Positions 34,799-43,801 are shown, numbered from the stretch's first letter. The stretch: 64,000 nt of DNA from Clostridium_AM sp963780135 (GCA_963780135.1 CAWAAR010000003.1:62001-126000), one strand, 5' to 3'. Numbers and translations are program-made. Notes: a model not told the origin generated them from the letters alone.

Positions 34799-35680
34799 TT
34801 GTTAAATAATCTATTTAAGAAGACAAAATATATTACGGTAAGTCAGCAGTCATTAAGAAAAGCTAATGAAGAAGCTAATGAGGATGTGAAACCTAGTATT
34901 CCAAATGGTATGTGGGTAAAATGTGAGGGTTGTGGAAAAGTTTTATATAAAAAGGACCTTGAAGATAGCAATCAAGTGTGCAGCCATTGTGGATATCATT
35001 TTAGAATGACATCAAGAGAAAGAATAAAACTTATAATAGATAAAAATACCTTTGAAGAATTTGATAAGGGTATAACTTCAGTCAATCCACTAAAATTTAA
35101 GGGATATGAAGAAAAGATAAAAAAAATGCAAGAAACTACAGAATTAAATGAAGCTGTAATCACAGGTAAAGGAACTATTGTTGGTGAAAAGGTAGTTATT
35201 TGTGTCATGGATAGCCATTTTATGATGGGAAGTATGGGGTCTGTAGTTGGTGAAAAAATTACAAGAGCTGTAGAAATGGCAATAGAGCTTAAATGTCCTA
35301 TAATAATTTTTACTACTTCTGGTGGTGCTAGAATGCAAGAAGGTATGTTCTCACTTATGCAAATGGCCAAAGTAAGTGCAGCACTTGGAAGGCTAAGTGA
35401 AGCAGGACTTTTATATATAACAGTGCTTACAGATCCAACTACAGGAGGTGTAACAGCCAGTTTTGCTATGCTTGGAGATATCATACTTTCTGAACCAGGA
35501 GCTTTAATTGGGTTTGCTGGTAAGCGAGTTATAGAACAAACTATAAGACAAAAACTTCCAGAAGGTTTTCAAAGAGCAGAGTTTTTGTTGGAGCATGGAT
35601 TTATAGATAGCATAGTTTCTAGAAATGAATTAAAAAGCACCCTTAAGAAAATACTTATGATTCACGACAAAAATAGATAG
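34799..35680 (+). CDS. accD: Acetyl-CoA carboxylase carboxyltransferase subunit beta
   Basis: 293 residues from TTG 34799, which has GGAGG 8 nt upstream and gives the familiar MLNNLFKKTKYITV start. A GTG at 34790 overlaps that SD and is less likely. Zinc ribbon CEGCGKVLYKKDLEDS...CSHCGYHF near 40-65, then the crotonase-like carboxyltransferase fold with TTSGGARMQEGMFSLMQM. Works with AccA. Confidence 0.96.
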   Translation: MLNNLFKKTKYITVSQQSLRKANEEANEDVKPSIPNGMWVKCEGCGKVLYKKDLEDSNQVCSHCGYHFRMTSRERIKLIIDKNTFEEFDKGITSVNPLKFKGYEEKIKKMQETTELNEAVITGKGTIVGEKVVICVMDSHFMMGSMGSVVGEKITRAVEMAIELKCPIIIFTTSGGARMQEGMFSLMQMAKVSAALGRLSEAGLLYITVLTDPTTGGVTASFAMLGDIILSEPGALIGFAGKRVIEQTIRQKLPEGFQRAEFLLEHGFIDSIVSRNELKSTLKKILMIHDKNR

Positions 35681-35721
35681 TTAAAAAAGGTTATATTTTC
35701 TAAGGAAAGGAAATTTATTTT

Positions 35722-36567
35722 ATGGAGAAATTAGAGAAGGTACAGCGAATTCTAAATAAAAAACTTGATAATAAAACTGCTTGGGAAAAACTATCTTTAG
35801 CTAGAATGATAGAAAGACCTACAGCACTAGACTATATAGAAAGAATATTTGATTCATTTATAGAATTTCATGGTGACAGATGCTTTTCAGATGATGCATC
35901 TGTAGTTGGAGGTATAGCACTATTAGATGGGATGCCTGTAACTATAATAGCTCATCAAAAAGGAAGAAACACAGCAGAAAATGTAAAAAGAAATTTTGGA
36001 TCACCAAATCCTGAAGGTTATAGAAAAGGTTTGAGACTTATGAAGCAGGCAGAAAAGTTTGGCAGACCAATAATATGTATGGTAGATACTCAGGGAGCTT
36101 ATTGCGGTAAAGGAGCAGAAGAAAGAGGACAGGGAGAAGCAATAGCTAAGAATCTTTTGGAAATGTCAAAATTAAAGGTTCCTATTATATCAATTGTAAT
36201 AGGAGAAGGCGGAAGTGGTGGCGCTTTAGCCTTTGCTGTAGCAGACGATGTGTGGATGCTTGAAAATTCAGTGTACTCTGTACTATCTCCAGAAGGTTTT
36301 GCTAGCATCTTATGGAAGGATTCCTCTCGTGCTAAAGAAGCAGCAGAAGTTATGAAAATAACAGCTAAGGATTTAAAAGAGTATGGCATTATAGATAAAG
36401 TAATAAAAGAACCATTAGGCGGAGCACATAAAGATGTGGAAAAAATGTCTGTATCTATAAAAAATGAGTTAATAGAAAAAATAGGTGTACTAAGAAAACA
36501 ATCTATAGAAGAACTATTAAATAAAAGATATGATAAGTTTAGGAACATGGGTAAGTATGTGGAGTGA
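35722..36567 (+). CDS. accA: Acetyl-CoA carboxylase carboxyltransferase subunit alpha
   Basis: 281 residues. Carboxyltransferase alpha fold with IEFHGDRCFSDDASVVGGIA, FGRPIICMVDTQGAYCGKGA and IGEGGSGGALAFAVAD. Last gene of the operon. SD AAGGAAAGG precedes ATG 35722. A 10-bp hairpin (36581-36613) follows but lacks a clean T-run. Confidence 0.96.
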   Translation: MEKLEKVQRILNKKLDNKTAWEKLSLARMIERPTALDYIERIFDSFIEFHGDRCFSDDASVVGGIALLDGMPVTIIAHQKGRNTAENVKRNFGSPNPEGYRKGLRLMKQAEKFGRPIICMVDTQGAYCGKGAEERGQGEAIAKNLLEMSKLKVPIISIVIGEGGSGGALAFAVADDVWMLENSVYSVLSPEGFASILWKDSSRAKEAAEVMKITAKDLKEYGIIDKVIKEPLGGAHKDVEKMSVSIKNELIEKIGVLRKQSIEELLNKRYDKFRNMGKYVE

Positions 36568-36711
36568 TAAAAAAACAATAACTATCTGTATAAAATTTAT
36601 TTGTACAGATAGTAAAAGTTAACTTAAGTTAGTAAAATATAATAATGACTATTTGATAGGAGTGGCTTTTAATATAAAAGGCTGCTTTATTTTTAAAATG
36701 GGGGTGAAAAC

Positions 36712-37659
36712 ATGGGAATTAAGGTTTTGTTTACTTATAACTATGGCACAGATAAAATGGATAAAATAAAAAAACTAGGTTATGACATAGAAGTAATTAA
36801 TGAAAAAGAAGTAAAATATAATAAATCATTAGAAGATGTTGAAATTTTAATTTGTTATGATCCGTTTAAAACACTAGATATATGTAAAATGAAAAATTTA
36901 AAATGGATTCAACTTTCTAGTGCAGGAATAGACCAATTGCCTATTGAGCATGTAAAAAATACTTCCATTAGTATAACTAACAACAATGGTGGATACAGTA
37001 TTCCTATGGGAGAGTGGATAGTACTAAAATCTTTAGAGTTATTGAAGCACAGTAGCAAATTACATGAAAACCAAAAAAATAAGCTATGGAAAATTGATAC
37101 TACAATTTTGGAACTTTGTGGAAAGACCATTGGATTTATAGGTACAGGTAGTATAGCACAGGAAGCTGCAAAAAGATTTCTAGGGTTTGATGTTAAAATA
37201 TTAGGATTAAATACTAGTGGTAAACTTGTAGATAATTTTCATAAGTGCTTTGCAAACAAAGATGTTGATGAAATGTTAGAATTATGTGATATAGTAGTTA
37301 TTACAATTCCATATACTACTAAAACTCATCATCTTATTAATGAAGATAAGTTTAATAAAATGAAAAATGGTGTTTATCTGATAAATGTAGCAAGAGGTTC
37401 TATTATAGATGAAAAATCATTGATAAAAAATATTAGTCAAGGAAAAATAGCTGGAGCAGCATTAGATGTTGTAGAAAGTGAACCTTTAAAAGTTGATAAT
37501 CCTTTATGGGAAATGGAGAATGTCATAGTGACTCCACATAACTCATGGATATCAGAAATGAGAAATGATAGAAGATTTAATTTAATATATGAAAATCTAA
37601 AAAGATACAAAGATAATGAAAAATTAATTAATTTAGTAGATTTAAATAAAGGGTATTGA
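36712..37659 (+). CDS. D-2-hydroxyacid dehydrogenase family protein
   Basis: 315 residues. Split Rossmann fold with the NAD site GKTIGFIGTGSIAQEAAKR (near 138), Arg in NVARGSIIDE, Glu in DVVESEPL and His in VTPHNSW, the catalytic triad of the D-2-hydroxyacid dehydrogenases. The substrate cannot be told; relatives include phosphoglycerate, glyoxylate and phosphonate dehydrogenases. ATG 36712 with SD GGGGGTG. Monocistronic with its own terminator. Confidence 0.88.
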   Translation: MGIKVLFTYNYGTDKMDKIKKLGYDIEVINEKEVKYNKSLEDVEILICYDPFKTLDICKMKNLKWIQLSSAGIDQLPIEHVKNTSISITNNNGGYSIPMGEWIVLKSLELLKHSSKLHENQKNKLWKIDTTILELCGKTIGFIGTGSIAQEAAKRFLGFDVKILGLNTSGKLVDNFHKCFANKDVDEMLELCDIVVITIPYTTKTHHLINEDKFNKMKNGVYLINVARGSIIDEKSLIKNISQGKIAGAALDVVESEPLKVDNPLWEMENVIVTPHNSWISEMRNDRRFNLIYENLKRYKDNEKLINLVDLNKGY

Positions 37660-37670
37660 TGAAATTAAAA

Positions 37671-37725
37671 AAACAAGCATATTATAAGACTAGGTTAGAC
37701 CTATTCTGAATGTGCTTGTTTTTAA
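37671..37725 (+). terminator. Terminator after the dehydrogenase gene
   Basis: AAACAAGCA pairs with TGCTTGTTT through a longer imperfect stem, then Ts. Confidence 0.75.
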
Positions 37726-37733
37726 TGTATTAA

Positions 37734-38243
37734 TTAAGCATTAGTAGGAGGAGTAAATACCCTTGCTGCAAGTTCTGAATCTAACATATAAAGAGCTGCA
37801 GAGTCATTTCCAGACCTTTCAAGTCTCTTAACAATATTAGTAAAGTTATTTTCTTCTTCTACCTGTTCATCAATGAACCATTTAAGTAAACTAATAGTAG
37901 CATGCTCTCTTTCATCTGTAGCTATGTCCATTAAGTTATAAATTTTTTGAGTAACTATTTTTTCATGGGCTAAAGCGTCTTTAAAAGCATGAAGCACAGA
38001 TTCATAGTTATTTTTAGGTGCTGGAAGAGCTTCAATGTTAACTTCTCCATTCATTTGAATTAAGTAGTCAAAAAATTTCATAGCATGGAAAGTTTCTTCT
38101 TGAATCTGAACCTTAAAAAAGTTTGCAAAGCCATCTAAATCATTAGAGGCACAATAAGCTTGCATTGCAAGGTAAACATTACCGGAATAAAGTTCAAAGT
38201 TTATTTGGTCATTCATAGATTTCATAAGTTTTTCACTTAACAT
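37734..38243 (-). CDS. Ferritin
   Basis: 169 residues, a non-haem bacterial ferritin. Ferroxidase ligands are visible in QINFELYSGNVYLAM (Glu, Tyr), IQEETFHAMKFFDYL (Glu, His) and FIDEQVEEENNF. Four-helix bundle that forms a 24-mer and oxidises and stores iron. SD AAGGAGG upstream. A 7-bp inverted repeat lies about 45 nt upstream. Iron storage is also suggested by the ferrosome-like operon at 44-51 kb. Confidence 0.95.
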   Translation of the reverse strand: MLSEKLMKSMNDQINFELYSGNVYLAMQAYCASNDLDGFANFFKVQIQEETFHAMKFFDYLIQMNGEVNIEALPAPKNNYESVLHAFKDALAHEKIVTQKIYNLMDIATDEREHATISLLKWFIDEQVEEENNFTNIVKRLERSGNDSAALYMLDSELAARVFTPPTNA

Positions 38244-38285
38244 AGCTAAACCTCCTTAGTTTCTATTGTAAGTAAATAATTTTTA

Positions 38286-38303
38286 ATGTAGTGTTTACTA
38301 CAT
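38286..38303. promoter_or_regulatory. Possible operator upstream of ferritin
   Basis: ATGTAGT and ACTACAT around GTTT, a perfect inverted repeat about 45 nt before the ferritin ATG. It resembles neither a Fur nor a PerR box closely; the regulator is unknown. Confidence 0.4.
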
Positions 38304-38450
38304 ATTAACACATTTTTGTTATACTTTAAATAATTTTCATAATATTTATTAAATTATTATTATTATTATATGATAATGTGTAAAAGTTGATTGCTATGAA
38401 TGAAAACTTAGAAATTTTATAGAGAAAATTTTAACTTGTAAGAAAAAGTT

Positions 38451-39647
38451 TTAAGGTAGTAATCTATTTAAATCTATCATTCCACAACCTTGAATCCATT
38501 TAGATATATCTATAAGATTACAGGATGCTTTTATAAGAGAAGTTAAGTCTTTAAAGTTTAAATCAGGATTGTTTTCATATAATAAAGCACAAATACCACT
38601 TATATAAGCTGATGCACAAGAGGTTCCAGTATAACATGTGTAAGGACTTTCTAGAGAGTTAGGATATATTTTCATTCCATTTTTTTCTGGTAAAAAAGCT
38701 GTATTTGTATTTAAGGAACATATGTTTACAGCGGCAGCACATATATCAGGCTTTTCTAATTTTGAAAATGATCCACTGGACGAATATTTGTATGGTTTTA
38801 AAGGATGTTTAGTGGTGTCTATGCCGCCTACAGTTATGCAGTTGTCTAAAGTTGCTATACCTGTAATACTTCCTTCTGAATTACCATTATGACCTGATGG
38901 AACTACAATTGCTAAATTATAATGAGAAGCTAAGTTAAAAAGTTCTTGGAATAATGATAGGGTAAAATAATCTTTTGAAACTATTTCAAAAGGAAGACAT
39001 ATTATTTTTATACTATATTCTTCTCGTTCAGAGATAATGGTGGCTATAGCAAATAATATGTTAGATACATAACCTCTACCTAAGCTATTAAAGGCTTTTA
39101 TAGAGTATAGGGAGCTGTTTTCTGCTATGCCTTTATAAGTTCCTTTTGATGAATAACCACTGCTGCATATTATGCCGCTTACAAAAGTTCCATGACCATT
39201 ATCGTCATAAGGATATTTGTAATCATTTAAAAGATCTATGAATTTTTTAATTTTATTGTGAGGTGTTAAAAGGTCAGTATGAGGATATATGCCACTGTCT
39301 ACTAAACCTATGCATATATTTTTGCCAGTGAGTTTATATCTATCTTTAAATGATATACCATTAGAAGAAAGTACACTATTGCCACAAAGTAAAGCATAGC
39401 TATCAAAAGTTACACGATCTACTTGAGGGTATTCTATAATTTTTTCAATAGCATTAGATGTAAGAATAGCACAAATACAATTAATGTAAGGAATGAAATG
39501 AATTACAGTTCCTTTATATGTTTTGATCTTTTTTTCAATGGTCTCAGGCAAGGATTTGCAATGTATAATAACTCTGTAAGTCTTATAATATTTATTACTT
39601 ATAGCAATTTTTAAATTTGTATCTAATTTGTTTTTTATAGAAAACAT
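38451..39647 (-). CDS. Subtilisin-like S8 serine peptidase
   Basis: 398 residues. Catalytic Asp in IGLVDSGIYPHTD, His in DDNGHGTFVSGIICSSG, oxyanion Asn in VPSGHNGN and Ser in TGTSCASAYISGICAL. An N-terminal region of about 90 residues resembles an I9 inhibitor prodomain. No signal peptide is visible, so it may act inside the cell, perhaps at sporulation or germination (inference). Its SD is paired in a long hairpin with sequence about 60 nt upstream. Confidence 0.9.
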   Translation of the reverse strand: MFSIKNKLDTNLKIAISNKYYKTYRVIIHCKSLPETIEKKIKTYKGTVIHFIPYINCICAILTSNAIEKIIEYPQVDRVTFDSYALLCGNSVLSSNGISFKDRYKLTGKNICIGLVDSGIYPHTDLLTPHNKIKKFIDLLNDYKYPYDDNGHGTFVSGIICSSGYSSKGTYKGIAENSSLYSIKAFNSLGRGYVSNILFAIATIISEREEYSIKIICLPFEIVSKDYFTLSLFQELFNLASHYNLAIVVPSGHNGNSEGSITGIATLDNCITVGGIDTTKHPLKPYKYSSSGSFSKLEKPDICAAAVNICSLNTNTAFLPEKNGMKIYPNSLESPYTCYTGTSCASAYISGICALLYENNPDLNFKDLTSLIKASCNLIDISKWIQGCGMIDLNRLLP

Positions 39648-39652
39648 TTAAA

Positions 39653-39734
39653 GCTCCTTAAAAATTAATTCCATATATATATTATAATATTAATACTATA
39701 TATATGTGCTTAAGAAGAATTAATTTTTAGGAGC
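39653..39734 (-). promoter_or_regulatory. Long hairpin covering the S8 peptidase SD
   Basis: GCTCCTTAAAAATTAATTC (39653-39671) pairs with GAATTAATTTTTAGGAGC (39717-39734) with a one-base bulge, and inside it CATATATATA pairs with TATATATATG. On the minus strand the arm next to the gene contains the AAGGAGC SD, so in RNA the SD would be buried. No T-run follows, which argues against a plain terminator for the lysR gene upstream. Confidence 0.6.
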
Positions 39735-39748
39735 ATATGTACTATGTA

Positions 39749-40642
39749 TTAATTAAACTTAAAATATTGTTTACATAAATCAAAGAATGCCTTAGAGGTT
39801 GGAGTAAGTGTTCTTTTAGAACTCAAAATTAAATAAATAGATCTTTTTAAACACAAGTCCTCTATAGAAGTTTCTTTTATAAGACCATAAGATATGTAAT
39901 CTCTAAAAACTTGTTTAGATACTACAGATATACCTAAGCCTTGTTTTACAAATTGAAGTAGAGTATCTAAATTACTGACTTCAAAGCATATGTTCATATC
40001 AGATGTATCAAGTCCGTGTCTTTGAAGTGCATCTTCAAAAGTTTTTCTTGTAGCAGAACCTTCTTCTCTCAAAACAAATTGGTATTTTAGAAGAGATTCT
40101 ACTTTTATAGAACTTGGTAAATTAAATTCTGGTGAGGATATTACGATTAAATCATCCTGCATTAATTCATAGCTCCTAATTTTTTCATCATTAACTAATT
40201 CACCAACAATACCTAATTCACAGTCAAACCTAATAATATTTTCAATTATTTCCCTAGAACTTCGTTCAATCACATCAAAAGAAACATCAGGGTAAAAACT
40301 GTGAAACTTTTTTATTAGAATAGGTACTATGGTGTTACAAGGAGTGGTACTAGAGGCTAATTTAAGTTTTCCACTTATAGTTTCATTAAATTTGGCTAGA
40401 TTTGAAATAGCATTGTCACGTGCATTTAAAATGTCTATAGCATAATTCAAAAATGAATCTCCAGCTGGCGTTAAAAGAACTTCTTTTGAAGTTCTGTCAA
40501 AAAGTTGTATTCTCAGTTGCTTTTCCAAACTAGCTATATGAGAGCTAATAGCAGGCTGAGATAAAAAGGAAGCGTTTGCAGCTTTAGAAAAACTTTTGAA
40601 CTTTGCAACATTTATAAAAGCTTCTATTTGTTTAAAATCCAT
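39749..40642 (-). CDS. LysR-family transcriptional regulator
   Basis: 297 residues. N-terminal helix-turn-helix MDFKQIEAFINVAKFKSFSKAANASFLSQPA-type sequence, followed by a periplasmic-binding-like effector domain (90-295) with LGIVGELV and GLGISVVSKQ. Resembles the CysL/YwfK group, but the effector cannot be assigned. It lies 105 nt downstream of the DMT transporter on the same strand and may or may not control it. Confidence 0.9.
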   Translation of the reverse strand: MDFKQIEAFINVAKFKSFSKAANASFLSQPAISSHIASLEKQLRIQLFDRTSKEVLLTPAGDSFLNYAIDILNARDNAISNLAKFNETISGKLKLASSTTPCNTIVPILIKKFHSFYPDVSFDVIERSSREIIENIIRFDCELGIVGELVNDEKIRSYELMQDDLIVISSPEFNLPSSIKVESLLKYQFVLREEGSATRKTFEDALQRHGLDTSDMNICFEVSNLDTLLQFVKQGLGISVVSKQVFRDYISYGLIKETSIEDLCLKRSIYLILSSKRTLTPTSKAFFDLCKQYFKFN

Positions 40643-40747
40643 ATAGAGTATCCCCCACCTTAATAGTCGTTTTATTATAAGAATATAAAATAAAATTATT
40701 AATACACTATATATTATAGCCTTATATCTAAGTTAAGTCTAATACAT

Positions 40748-41179
40748 TTAACCTTTCCATTTAAATATTATAATTCCTATGATCATTATACAAAGTCCAA
40801 TTATTTTGGTAATGTGAAATTTAATTTGATGTGCACCAAAAAATCCAAAAGCATCTATTATACCTGCAGCTGCTAATTGAGCTACTAGAATCGTTGCAAT
40901 AGAATAAGTGGCACCTAAACTTGAGATACCTTCCATTACAGTGTATATTATAATAACTCCAAGAAAACCACCTAGTAAATATAGTTTATTACAATATTTT
41001 ATATTTCTAAAATTTCCATTTCCTAAAATAAATAAAATAAAAGCGGTTAAAATTAGACCAGAACATTGAACTATAAAATTTGTCTCCCACAGACCTATTT
41101 TTTCTCCAAGCCTTGTATTAAAAACTCCTTGAAGGCTCATACAGATACCTGCTATTATTGAAAATATTATACCCAGCAT
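40748..41179 (-). CDS. DMT-family transporter (DUF606/YdcZ)
   Basis: 143 residues with five predicted membrane helices, beginning MLGIIFSIIAGICMSLQGVFNTRL, the DUF606 signature. These five-helix half transporters pair as homo- or heterodimers; substrates are unknown. SD GGAAGGTG on the minus strand. An inverted repeat lies 23-66 nt upstream of the ATG. Confidence 0.85.
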   Translation of the reverse strand: MLGIIFSIIAGICMSLQGVFNTRLGEKIGLWETNFIVQCSGLILTAFILFILGNGNFRNIKYCNKLYLLGGFLGVIIIYTVMEGISSLGATYSIATILVAQLAAAGIIDAFGFFGAHQIKFHITKIIGLCIMIIGIIIFKWKG

Positions 41180-41201
41180 TTTAAATCACCTTCCCGAGTA
41201 T

Positions 41202-41245
41202 ATTTTAACCATAATTAATGTTTATTATTAATTAATGGTTAAAAT
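41202..41245. repeat. Inverted repeat upstream of the DMT gene
   Basis: ATTTTAACCATAATTAAT and ATTAATTAATGGTTAAAAT, near-perfect 18-bp arms with one indel around a 7-nt spacer. TATACT just inside the minus strand is a possible -10, so it could be an operator. Confidence 0.5.
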
Positions 41246-41272
41246 AAAAGACCTATAATAGCTATAGGTCTT
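41240..41272 (-). terminator. Terminator of the dUTPase gene
   Basis: AAGACCTATA pairs with TATAGGTCTT; on the minus strand TTTTATTTT follows. Confidence 0.8.
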
Positions 41273-41285
41273 AATAAGATAATGA

Positions 41286-41771
41286 TTAATATACTTCAGC
41301 ATGTAGCTGATCTGTAATAAAGTTTTTAGTAAAGTAAGCATTTTCTATATCTTGTACAGTGAAATTAAGGCTTTTGCCAAGAGTAAGAAAATCTTCAAAT
41401 AAAGTTATATAGTGATCTTTAGAGGAACAAATAAAGAAGTCATTTATATCCACATAAAGATTTAAAAATTGAGCTGTTATATCGTATTGTACATCTTTGA
41501 AGTCTACATTTATATCTACAAAATCTTTTTCTAATCCTAAACTTAGTATGAAATGAATACACTCTACAAAATGTTCTAATATAATTTCTGTGTTTGAAGA
41601 TCCTTTAAAACTCCAAAATTTAAAACATCTAGTCTCATTAGCAAGTTCGGCAATTCCTACTTGAAGTGCTAATATTTTTTCAGACAACAAAGAATTGCGT
41701 TGAAGTCCTCGCTCTTTTTCGATAAACTCATCTAAATTTTCTTGTAACTGAAATAATTTTTCTAGATTCAT
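41286..41771 (-). CDS. Dimeric dUTP diphosphatase (dUTPase_2)
   Basis: 161 residues from the ATG at 41771 (MNLEKLFQLQENLDEFI), which has AAAGGCGG at a suitable distance; an earlier in-frame ATG at 41792 has a crowded SD. All-alpha MazG-like fold: LALQVGIAELANETRCFKFW with ExxE-type metal ligands, then LEHFVECIHFILSLGLE. It hydrolyses dUTP to dUMP, keeping uracil out of DNA. Confidence 0.85.
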   Translation of the reverse strand: MNLEKLFQLQENLDEFIEKERGLQRNSLLSEKILALQVGIAELANETRCFKFWSFKGSSNTEIILEHFVECIHFILSLGLEKDFVDINVDFKDVQYDITAQFLNLYVDINDFFICSSKDHYITLFEDFLTLGKSLNFTVQDIENAYFTKNFITDQLHAEVY

Positions 41772-41967
41772 ATAATAAGGCCGCCTTTCCATATCCTTAT
41801 AATTATAATTAAATATAGTAACATTAAGTGATTTTTAAATAAATACTTCCTACTTATATATTTTAGCGAAATTTAATAAATATTGAAACAATCTGGAATC
41901 GGTTACACGAAAATTTTTTTAAAATTGTGAAAAAAATTTAGTTTTTAACTAGAAAAATGTTTGTTAT

Positions 41968-42017
41968 TTAAATAAAACAAAGAGGAATATCCATAATTAT
42001 ACAAGAAATTCCTCTTT
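41968..42017 (-). terminator. Terminator of hydF
   Basis: AAAGAGGAAT pairs with ATTCCTCTTT; on the minus strand GTTTTATTT follows the stem. Confidence 0.75.
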
Positions 42018-42103
42018 AACAATATTATTCATTAGAGTGCACTTAGATGTTTTTTAAAAAAATATTCATAAAATTTACGACTTGTCATTTCCTTGGTAAT
42101 ATT

Positions 42104-43297
42104 TTACTTGTAAAATATTTGTATAACACGTTGTAAAATGCCGTTTATGTGAGCAATAGCTATTCCATAATTAGTTATAGGAACACCTTGTTCATAAGCT
42201 CGTATAAGTCTACTTACAAACTGTTTTCTGTTAAACATACAGGATCCACAATGAAGTATTAGTTTATATTCAGATAAATCTTCAGGAAAATCAATTCCTG
42301 CATTAATTGATATGTTTAAATCACCACCAACTTTATCTTTAAGCCAATTAGGAAGTTTTTCTCTTCCAATATCACCTTTTAATGCGTGATGAGTACACGC
42401 TTCAGCGATTAATACTTTGTCACCTGGTTTTAAATCATCTATTGCTTTAGCTCCATTAACAAGTATATCTAAATCTCCCTTATACCTAGCCATTAGTATA
42501 GAAAAAGAAGTTAAGAAAACATCCTTTGGAATAATTTCATTTACCTTTTTAAACACCTGAGAATCTGTTATAACAAGATCAGGTTTTTTATTTAGTATTT
42601 TAAGAACATCATTAAGCTCAGAGTCTTTTACTGTGAGTGCTAAAGTATCATTGTCTAACAAATCTCTTAGTACTTGAACTTGAGGGAGTATAAGTCTACC
42701 CTTTGGAGCTTGAATATCTTGTGGTGCTACAAGGATAACAACATCTTTAGGTTTTACTAAGTCTCCTATTATGGTGGATTTTTCAAAATCTGTAGGAGCA
42801 TTAATTTGTATAGATTCTTTTAATTTTCCTATATTTAATTTATTTTTAGCACTTACTTTTACAAAAGGTATATCAAATTTATTTTGTAAAACATTAAGAT
42901 CCACATCTGAAGAATCTATTTTATTTATAACGCCTATAACTGGTATCTTTCTTTCACTCAAGTCTTTAAACCATTGAAGTTCTGAAGATAGATCAGGGGT
43001 ATCGTCAGTGAAAACTAATAAGGCTAAGTCAGTTTCATTCATAACTTCTTTAGTTTTTTTTATTCTAAGTTCTCCAATTTTTCCAGTATCATCAAGGCCA
43101 GCAGTATCTATTATTACAACTGGCCCTATTGGTAAGAGTTCCATGGCCTTATAAACAGGATCTGTAGTGGTGCCAGCAAGGTCTGATACAAGAGCTATAT
43201 CTTGACCTGTTAAAGCATTTATAAGACTAGATTTTCCAGAATTTCTCCTACCAAAAATAGCAATATGAAGTCTATTAGCTTTAGGGGTATCTTGCAT
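42104..43297 (-). CDS. hydF: [FeFe]-hydrogenase maturation GTPase HydF
   Basis: 397 residues. N-terminal G domain with FGRRNSGKSSLINALTGQD (G1), DLAGTTTDPV (G2), IDTAGLDD (G3) and NKID (G4). The C-terminal Fe-S domain has EACTHHAL and LILHCGSCMFNR, which form the family CxH...CxxC cluster site. HydF is the scaffold that receives the H-cluster subunit made by HydE and HydG and hands it to HydA. Those partners are not in the window. It lies 19 nt downstream of the small hydrogenase regulator gene. Confidence 0.97.
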   Translation of the reverse strand: MQDTPKANRLHIAIFGRRNSGKSSLINALTGQDIALVSDLAGTTTDPVYKAMELLPIGPVVIIDTAGLDDTGKIGELRIKKTKEVMNETDLALLVFTDDTPDLSSELQWFKDLSERKIPVIGVINKIDSSDVDLNVLQNKFDIPFVKVSAKNKLNIGKLKESIQINAPTDFEKSTIIGDLVKPKDVVILVAPQDIQAPKGRLILPQVQVLRDLLDNDTLALTVKDSELNDVLKILNKKPDLVITDSQVFKKVNEIIPKDVFLTSFSILMARYKGDLDILVNGAKAIDDLKPGDKVLIAEACTHHALKGDIGREKLPNWLKDKVGGDLNISINAGIDFPEDLSEYKLILHCGSCMFNRKQFVSRLIRAYEQGVPITNYGIAIAHINGILQRVIQIFYK

Positions 43298-43316
43298 ATG
43301 TATTTTCCTCCTATTT

Positions 43317-43562
43317 TTATTTTTTAGTTATAGCAGATTTTACATTGATTCCTTCAATTTTACCAAGTTTGCCAGTCATGGCGCTTATTGCATCCGATGT
43401 ACCATCAACTATTAATGATATAACCGATAAATTTTTTTCTTTATAGGGAATCCCCATTCTTCCAACAATTATATCTGAAAAAGAATGTAGTATGTCATTA
43501 ACTTTGGGGGAATTTTCAAGATTTTCTACTACAATACCTATAACAGCAATTCTTTTTTCCAT
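43317..43562 (-). CDS. TM1266-type iron-only hydrogenase system regulator
   Basis: 81 residues from the ATG at 43562 (MEKRIAVIGIVVEN), with GGAGG at a good distance. An upstream in-frame start at 43595 lies within the leader terminator and is rejected. The small ferredoxin-like ACT/NikR-type fold, with GRMGIPYKEKNLSVISLIVDG, matches the family annotated as putative iron-only hydrogenase system regulator, usually found next to hyd maturation genes. Its biochemical role is unproven. Probably cotranscribed with hydF. Confidence 0.88.
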   Translation of the reverse strand: MEKRIAVIGIVVENLENSPKVNDILHSFSDIIVGRMGIPYKEKNLSVISLIVDGTSDAISAMTGKLGKIEGINVKSAITKK

Positions 43563-43579
43563 AGTATTACCTCCAAAAT

Positions 43580-43720
43580 AAAAAAACTTTGACAAAAGTC
43601 AAAGGTATTATATTTAAGTTAACGCCTTTATCCCTTTTGCTCAGAACCTTCTTTGCAATTAGGTCAAATGTTATAAAATTTTACAATCCAAAATAACAGA
43701 AAAGTCTATTAAATCAGATT
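43580..43720 (-). promoter_or_regulatory. Attenuator-like leader of the hydrogenase regulator-hydF operon
   Basis: A leader of about 150 nt runs from the promoter to an intrinsic terminator placed just before the SD: CTTTGAC (43598-43604) pairs with GTCAAAG (43587-43593) and seven Us follow. Upstream, AAAGG in the segment near 43622-43628 could pair with the 5' side of the terminator (CCTTT), an antiterminator layout. The middle contains GGTTCTGAGC. I do not recognise an established riboswitch class. Confidence 0.6.
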
Positions 43721-43726
43721 AAGTTA

Positions 43727-43755
43727 ATTATAGTCAAGGAATTTATTTATGTCAA
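43727..43755 (-). promoter_or_regulatory. Consensus promoter of the regulator-hydF operon
   Basis: Minus strand TTGACA (43750-43755), exactly 17 bp, TATAAT (43727-43732), a perfect sigma-A consensus. Confidence 0.9.
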
Positions 43756-43801
43756 ACAAAATAGTGTAAAAAATATAATATATCTAGAGAGCAATTAAAA
43801 T

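Noticed and set aside
36581..36613. Hairpin after accA as a terminator
   Set aside because: A perfect 10-bp stem, but it is followed by AAAAG, not a T-run; kept only as a note in the accA entry.
43622..43660. preQ1-like riboswitch in the hydF leader (GGTTCTGAGC)
   Set aside because: Only the short GGTTCT-AGC-like word matches; the A-rich tail with the CUA pairing of preQ1-I is absent.
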